Below the pieces are notes generated by a model. The model was not told where the DNA came from. It searched no databases and was given only the letters and a program-made list of their open reading frames with translations. Both the position numbers and the translations under genes were made by a program. A DNA stretch of 64,000 bases, from positions 9,672,001-9,736,000 of the forward strand of contig NC_085107.1 in the NCBI RefSeq assembly GCF_030269925.1, read 5' to 3'. Positions 58,501 to 64,000 of the stretch are shown here, piece after piece. Position 1 is the first letter of the stretch, and each line of letters begins with the position of its first letter. This DNA comes from Bombyx mori (Eukaryota; Arthropoda; Insecta; Lepidoptera; Bombycidae).

Positions 58501-61500
58501 TCATTCATGAGTTTTCTTCCAGAAAATAGTTTATTATAATCACTGTCATTATCATTAGTTCACACTTTATACCAGCCGTATTTTTTGGAATAGTGGTAAA
58601 TAATAGACTAATACACACATTGTAATTTTTAATTGTATTCATCGTATTGTATGTTAAGATAAGTAAAAATACAAAGTTCATGAAAATTATACTTTTAATG
58701 GAATTCGCTATATTTAGAATCTGAGTCTGGTAATACTGAGCACTTATGAGATTCTCGGTATAGCACATCCGAACAGCGCATTAACTAACCCCCTACCCAG
58801 GACATCTAAGTGGACATAAAAATCGATCAGCTTGCACTGAATTGTGATGTAACAATTCAGATTAAACCTATAAGAAGAAATTATTTTCTAAAACGATATA
58901 TACGAATAAACTATTACTGCCAAACGATTTTTTATAGAAAAAAAATGAATAATGGTATCGTGCTATTATTATTTTTTTAAATAAAAATTAAAAAAGACCT
59001 TGTTTTGAAATACCGTTTGTGTGTGAATCTAGAAATAGGTTAAACAAGTGACAGCAGGGCGCATGTGCATTTATCGCGCACCATCCTTGCGCAGTCCGCC
59101 CTTACTTCCCACACCCGCAATACAGTCTAATAACAACGTAATTTATTTCTTGACTTCGCCACAGAACACTTTACACCTTAAGTCTGTATCCGAACCAGTA
59201 CCGGTGAGTGTTCAACAAAGTTCAAAGTGATCGTTCTATTTACGTGTTTATCGTATGTTCCTAATTGTTTGACATATTATGTATCCTTACCTACATATTT
59301 CCTATTTTAATCGTGATTATAGTTCAACGCTTAGATGTTATTATGTCGTAATCCACTGAGTTTGTGAGCGTTAGCAGTTTAGTTTTATTAGTGTTTAATG
59401 TGTGCATGCTTTTTTGTTAACTGGTCGAGTTCGTGCAGCCCGAGCCCGACTTGAGGGTTTGAAGGTTGGCGTCCGGAGACGTGTGAACGTTTCGTTTCAG
59501 ATAAGATGTTTATAGGGTGTTAAGATGCAGTTACTAAGCAGCATATGAGCAGAATGAGACGTCACGAGATGCATTGCAAAGGGGTTGAGGGCGGCGGCAA
59601 GGAAGGCTCGCAAATGTCCCGCAGCGAGTCCACTGTGAGCCGGTGTACACCTCACACTCCTCTCGGCCTGCCTGATAGCGCCAGCGTCGACTCCAACCCC
59701 ATGCCCACTATCTATCGGTAACTGGACTCTAGGGAACTGCCCTCCTTCGAGAAGATGTACATGATTCCCGCAACTCCTCATACTATGTTGAAGACTATAC
59801 GACGTATTCTAACTTTGTATCAATAAGTGTTTTTTTATGTATTTATACCATTTACGTATTATATTTATCTAGTAATAGATCCATATTCCTTATTTAATAA
59901 TGTCCCTGTCGTATTGTCTATATTATGGAATTTACAAAGACCATCCATCTTATCAGTCTTGTTCTTAAATTTTGGGTAAGACAGTCCGAAAATCAAATGA
60001 ACCATGAACGGCTTGATGTACATCTTCTCTTAATGACAAATCAGAGAGCACACTACGCAGCATCGCGCACCGCGATCGTCGCATGCGAGTAGTTACGCTC
60101 GTGGAGCCTGTATATCTACGCGTACGATAAAAAAAGACTTGTTTGCATACAGTCATACATTTACATACTTAATGGTCCACAACAATAAACTAGAAATACT
60201 AGCTCCATGGTTCCGGGTGCTTGGCTTGCTCATGCTGATCATCGGGAGGTACCTACCGGTTCGGCCGCGAAGCACAGGTACGTAACGTCTCAATGTCGTG
60301 GGTCACACTGTCGCTTTCCACCCTCACGAACCTTGTGTTATGCCCGTCCCACAAATAAAATGAATCCTGCATGCCTCGAATGATAAAGAAGAAAATATTT
60401 TCAGTCGGAAACCGCAAATTTCCACATAAAATATCAACAATTTACGATCTAATTAGAAATTACAAATTACAATTAGTATTTGAATTAGCATACCTAATAC
60501 ATAGTTTCAGATAGTATAGACTTAATATATTTTATAACATGGGATTTTCGAATAGCTTATTCATTGCATGTACCCATATCTACCGAAACCTCATAGATGC
60601 ACACGTATGTAGGTATACCCTGCATCAATATAAAATCGAATTAATAATACAAAACACGCTTATAAAAAAAATCAATGACCTCATCTACCTAAATTAAATT
60701 ATTAGCGAGTAATATTTAAAATTGAATAAATATCATTATAGTGTACCATTAGCCAAACTGAACATTTTTATATACATACATTTAGGATTCCATTTGCTTA
60801 CGTAGAACCAGAATAGATAGTTATCAATCGTCATGTTAACAAAATTGACAATATTCTATAAAAAAATATAAACAAGAAACAATACAATTATTTATTATTA
60901 TGACAACATTTTAATTATTCTTATGAACAAATTAAAACTAACATGAAACAATACCTTCAGACTCCAACATCGATGCACGATTACGCGCATCTAATTATTT
61001 TAAATGGGCGCACAGTGCTAGACTATTTACGTGATACTAACATTTTTTATCTTGCCATATCCTCTGTCCATTGTTATTTCCATTGATTAATGTTTATAAG
61101 ATTCTTAATAAATTAACCTTGGTTGCGTGTCTAATTACCTGGGCTCATTTTTGGTCTTATGGCGAAAAAGCTATTTCAGCTTTCGTATACACTGAGTTTC
61201 GAATATTTCTGTGAAAATGCTCAAGTTTTGCCTTCATACGTCGACATCGAAGAACACAAAATTTTTAAGCTTAATATAAAATTTTGTTGATTGCCAAAAG
61301 AGCTTACTTGCAAATATATTAAGTGTATTAAAGTCATCTATGCACAAATTCGTTTCTTTCCGAAATATTTTACTTTAACGGATATGATTTGCCTTAAGAA
61401 CATTTTCTTAGTTTTATATATTATATTAAGCAACATCCATTCGTTATATTAATCTCTCTCTTTTTTACTACATCCAAAGCAGAGGAAAAAAGTAACGCTT

Positions 61501-61874
61501 AATATCAATCAACAAACTAAAGAAAACAATCAAAATGACAATTCGAAATTAAAAATAATCATACTAGATACATGTATTAAATAAAAACAAACATTTTGTA
61601 TTTAATTGCGACAATGTATCAAGAAATATTTTCTTTAATTGAGTATTAGATGCATACTTAAAAAATCTTCATCTTAAAGGCAATTTTTGAATAAATAATA
61701 TCATGAAGAAATGTTGTCATAATTTCAAAAGGAATCGTAATATTTAAAATTAACATTTAGTGGCAGAAAAGTAATTTCAAATGTATTTTTCTTTGTTTAG
61801 ATGTCGTGCTCCAATTGCCTCGCTGGATTGTATGGACGATTTTAGTGCGAATTCACAACAAATGCTGGATCAAG
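55469..61874 (+). CDS. Unidentified plus-strand gene, internal part (5+ exons)
   Basis: Five exons with matching phases can be chained: 55469-55563, 56373-56474, 57345-57495, 58100-58235 and 61801-61874. The first two encode a very charged, probably coiled-coil segment (PPIPEEELEQQKIEHERQVQ, EKECQAREAEEVRKLDMELL, HQRAIEAEEEQKRE). The rest is Ser/Arg/Cys-rich (SIDSDCCENPGCTASTETR, PRRRIDFVRAPSCPG, CRAPIASLDCMDDFSANSQQ). I do not recognise the protein. The first exon seen needs one base from an exon further upstream, and the last ends mid-codon at a GTAAGT donor. The start and end are therefore not seen; an alternative start is proposed at 59545. It is divergent to msl-1. Confidence 0.6.
56373..56474 (+). 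CDS. Unknown gene, exon b (coiled coil)
   Basis: The exon has 34 codons between a T-rich acceptor (TTTTTTTTCAG) and a GTAGGG donor, phase 0 at both ends. It encodes EKECQAREAEEVRKLDMELL, HQRAIEAEEEQKRE, an almost uninterrupted charged helix. Confidence 0.7.
57345..57495 (+). CDS. Unknown gene, exon c
   Basis: The acceptor is TTTTTACCACAG. It encodes IAEAVEDLRGMNTSWSHHRL, CDLQRQAARLRHSRPSIPD. Two donors are possible: GTAGAA after 57479 (phase 0) and GTGAAA after 57495 (phase 1). Only the second gives an open frame into 58100, so I use it. It is a weak donor. Confidence 0.55.
58100..58235 (+). CDS. Unknown gene, exon d
   Basis: A strong acceptor (TTTTTTTTCAG) and GTAAGC donor bound it. Only the frame owed one base is open. 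It encodes QSIDSDCCENPGCTASTETR, TWRASTSDVNPRRRIDFVR, APSCPG. Its exit phase matches the entry phase of the exon at 61801. Confidence 0.6.
59165..59203 (+). CDS. Unknown gene, possible 39-nt cassette exon
   Basis: GCCACAG precedes it and a strong GTGAGT follows. It would encode NTLHLKSVSEPVP in phase 0. The length is a multiple of three, so it could be included or skipped. However, the phase that links 58235 to 61801 would read it in a different, less natural frame. It may be a chance pair of splice sites. Confidence 0.25.
59545..59717 (+). CDS. Unknown gene, alternative first coding exon
   Basis: ATG at 59545 opens 57 codons plus two bases to a GTAACT donor: MSRMRRHEMHCKGVEGGGKE, GSQMSRSESTVSRCTPHTPL, GLPDSASVDSNPMPTIYR. 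The GC-richer, Ser/Pro/Thr-rich sequence looks coding. Its exit phase equals that of exon d (58235), so it can splice to 61801 in the same frame, giving a shorter protein with a different N-terminus. The GC-richer leader from about 59360 would be its 5' UTR and contains short upstream ATGs. Confidence 0.55.
59718..61800. other. Intron of the unidentified plus-strand gene
   Basis: AT-rich from about 60400 on. 59940-60360 has more GC and short chance frames but no exon that I can phase with its neighbours. Confidence 0.4.
61801..61874 (+). CDS. Unknown gene, shared downstream exon
   Basis: The acceptor is TCTTTGTTTAG and the donor GTAAGT. It encodes CRAPIASLDCMDDFSANSQQ and MLDQ, entering with two bases owed and leaving one base into a codon. 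Both the upstream exon chain and the alternative exon at 59545 fit it in frame. Confidence 0.65.
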
Positions 61875-62204
61875 GTAAGTGTTTTATTAAAAAAAGTAAA
61901 TCGGCAAAACGTCAGTACCTGTTTCGTCTCTGTTTGTTAACCGATTCTCTTTTTCTTTTGCTTGGTAGCTAAGTATTTATAGATAAAATATGGAAGCATT
62001 TTTTTTCCTCCTTCACAAGAAAACACGTTAACAACAAAATAAAATAAAAAAATTAATTGGGCAAGCACTAGTTCAATAGTGAACCAGTTACAAAAATGAG
62101 TATGATATTCATTTAATTTAGATCAGTTCATGACTCACTATTATATCGTACGTGCACAATTTTTATGTGCAGTACAGAATTTACTGGTTAGTGGTAGAAG
62201 ACCC

Positions 62205-62457
62205 GGTCACCGTCCTCGTCGAACCCGTCGTTTGCGACGAAGGGCTCGACGAGCGAATTGACCCATAGACACAGCCCACTGAGTTTCTCGCCGGATCTTC
62301 TCAGTGGGTCGCGTTTCTGATCCGGTGGTAGATTCTGCGAAGCACTGCTTTTGCTAGGGTCAGTGTTAGCATCACTCCGAGCCCCGTGAGCTCACCTACT
62401 AGCTAAGGTTACGCTGAAATAGCCTTTCAAGACTATCAGATTAGGTAGGGAAAAAAA
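62205..62457 (+). repeat. LINE 3' UTR, tail type A
   Basis: GACCCGGTCACCGTCCTCGT, CTTCTCAGTGGGTCGCG, CTCCGAGCCCCGTGAGCTCA and CTGAAATAGCCTTTCAAGAC. The first half is shared with the jockey-type 3' ends at 28190 and 46855, but the second half is different. It is probably a sister LINE subfamily. No ORF is attached. Confidence 0.55.
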
Positions 62458-62589
62458 GTGGTAGAGGTAGGCTCGCACTGATAGGTACTGCCATTCTGTC
62501 TACTGCGAAGTAATCGCACGTTGCGCTTTGCAGGATGAGACAACTGTTATACAATTATTGTACAAAGTCGAATCACGTCGCGCGTTTTT

Positions 62590-62810
62590 CACTACATAGT
62601 ATAAAACAAAGTCGCTTTCTCTGTCCTTATATCTGTCTGTCCCTATGTATGCTTAAATCTTTAAAACTACGCAACGGATTTTGATGCGGTTTTTTAATAG
62701 ATAGAGTGATTGAAGAGGAAGGTTTATTTGTATATAATAACATCCATTAAATAGTGGAGAAATCAATAATAAATTACAGTTTCCGAGGCGAAGCGAGGGC
62801 GGGTCGCTAG
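62590..62810 (+). mobile_element. Helitron-like 3' end
   Basis: AAACTACGCAACGGATTTTG, ATGCGG and GGCGAAGCGAGGGCGGGTCG, ending CTAG|T. The 3' end matches that of the copy at 39993. The start is unclear. Confidence 0.5.
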
Positions 62811-64000
62811 TATTAGATAAGTTTTAAAAACTCTAAACTTAAATCGTTACAAAATTCAATAAATAATAAAAATCTTGTACGTCATTTATTTCTGGAGATC
62901 TAAGCACTGGACGAATGAACAGAAATGTTTTATTAATATTTGCGTTGTAATACATATAACTACGTTCGAAAGTTCACTTAACTAATAAGGAAAGGTAATT
63001 TATCGTTTCTCGTGCAATTTAAAGCGAATGTGCAACGTGCATGTCAATTTGATACGGACGCGCTCATCATATCATCACAAAATATTACAAGCTTCCTGTT
63101 CCAGAGTAATGTCGATAAAACGTTCGTGCGTGTTTCTGTGTGTAGTCTAAGTGCGCAATTTAAAGAAAGAAGCTACCTTGAATTTATCTTGAAATCTTCG
63201 TCCTAGTTTCATTATAAACGATTTCATTCCAGAATATTCCAGAAAAACCAATAACCTAACAATAAATTGAAAATTGAATTTTGAAACGTATTATTACAGC
63301 TAAAAAATGAAAATAAAATAATTTTGTGTATTTTATATAATATAGGTCACATTTGAATAAGTACAATATTTAGGTCACGGATGTGAGCCAAGGACGCAAC
63401 TTGGCCTCGTTATGCTGAACCATGAAAATGGAACAAATGTTTAACTTAGAATCTTACAGAGATTTAGCTTACGCGCTGGAGACACCTTTCTGATTAGTAG
63501 GTTATTTATGAATGATTTTGCGAATATCGTATTATCAAACCTCTTGGTTTTCTTAATTTAGGAAAATGACTATTAATTCTACATTAATCCTAAATAATTA
63601 ATTTGTTTTTGCTATCAAATAAGAAATTCTAGTACCGTTACAATTATTTTGAAACTCAGTCAGTACTCTAGTATACTAGCATACTTTACGGATAGTTTTA
63701 TAAACACTTGTTATTAACATTTAAATTATCTGTTTACTACAATACATCACAATTTAAATCTTTACCAGAAATCTTGAAACATAAAGACTAGGTTTTAAAA
63801 GAATTCCTTCGTCACAAATTCGTGTGTAGTTTTTTGGAGTCCCACCTAAACTTGACAATATTTAAAGTAATATTATCGATCAATATCAACTTAACTTGAA
63901 AAATTTGATTTATAAAGTCCTTCCGCCAATTTATATTATTTAATATAGCAAGCGGTATGTGTCTTTCCAGATTATAAAAATTTGGATCTTTTTGTGTGTT
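62811..64000. other. No exon seen up to window end
   Basis: AT-rich sequence, presumably intron of the plus-strand gene. The next exon, which must enter owing two bases, is not visible and is likely beyond the window. Confidence 0.4.

Overview
The window looks like lepidopteran nuclear DNA, most likely silkworm (Bombyx mori or a close relative). It is AT-rich, its genes are split into short exons with large introns, and it holds many copies of interspersed repeats I associate with silkworm and other moths: a short repeat ending in GCAATAAAAAAA, jockey- and R1-type LINE 3' ends, Helitron-like ends of the form ...GGGTCGCTAG|T, and mariners. Family names are from memory and no database was searched.

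Two host genes can be supported. (1) On the minus strand, a complete gene for MSL1, the scaffold of the male-specific-lethal histone acetyltransferase complex, runs from an ATG at 53007 to a stop at 36004. I traced 11 coding exons (2,445 nt with the stop, 814 aa). All junctions have GT/AG ends and compatible phases. They encode an N-terminal coiled coil, a long low-complexity middle, a PEHE domain split over exons 9-11, and a short C-terminal F-x-L-P-W tail. (2) On the plus strand, from 55469 to at least 61874, part of an unidentified gene encodes a charged, probably coiled-coil region. It has what looks like an alternative first exon at 59545-59717 that could splice into the shared exon at 61801. 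Its start and end are not visible.

Layout: 1-36003 holds no host gene that I can support and is a repeat-rich intergenic (or very large intronic) region. Its centrepiece is a 5.8-kb hAT-type element (7416-13201) with an 8-bp target duplication. It sits inside an older short repeat and itself carries an RTE-type LINE piece, a Helitron-like piece, an R1-clade LINE and a decayed mariner. 36004-53007 is msl-1. Its last intron is almost filled by a 726-bp near-palindromic foldback element. Its 10.35-kb ninth intron carries a SINE-split mariner, a Harbinger-like element, a dead DDE transposase and a jockey-type LINE end. Its second intron carries a pogo/Tigger-type deletion derivative. 53008-64000 holds the unidentified plus-strand gene, Helitron-like ends and one LINE 3' end.

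I found no CRISPR array, no bacterial-type operon, no convincing tRNA or rRNA gene and no clearly new defence or metabolic system. The most interesting items are the complete msl-1 gene model, the foldback that fills its last intron, the nested hAT, and the alternative first exon of the unknown gene.
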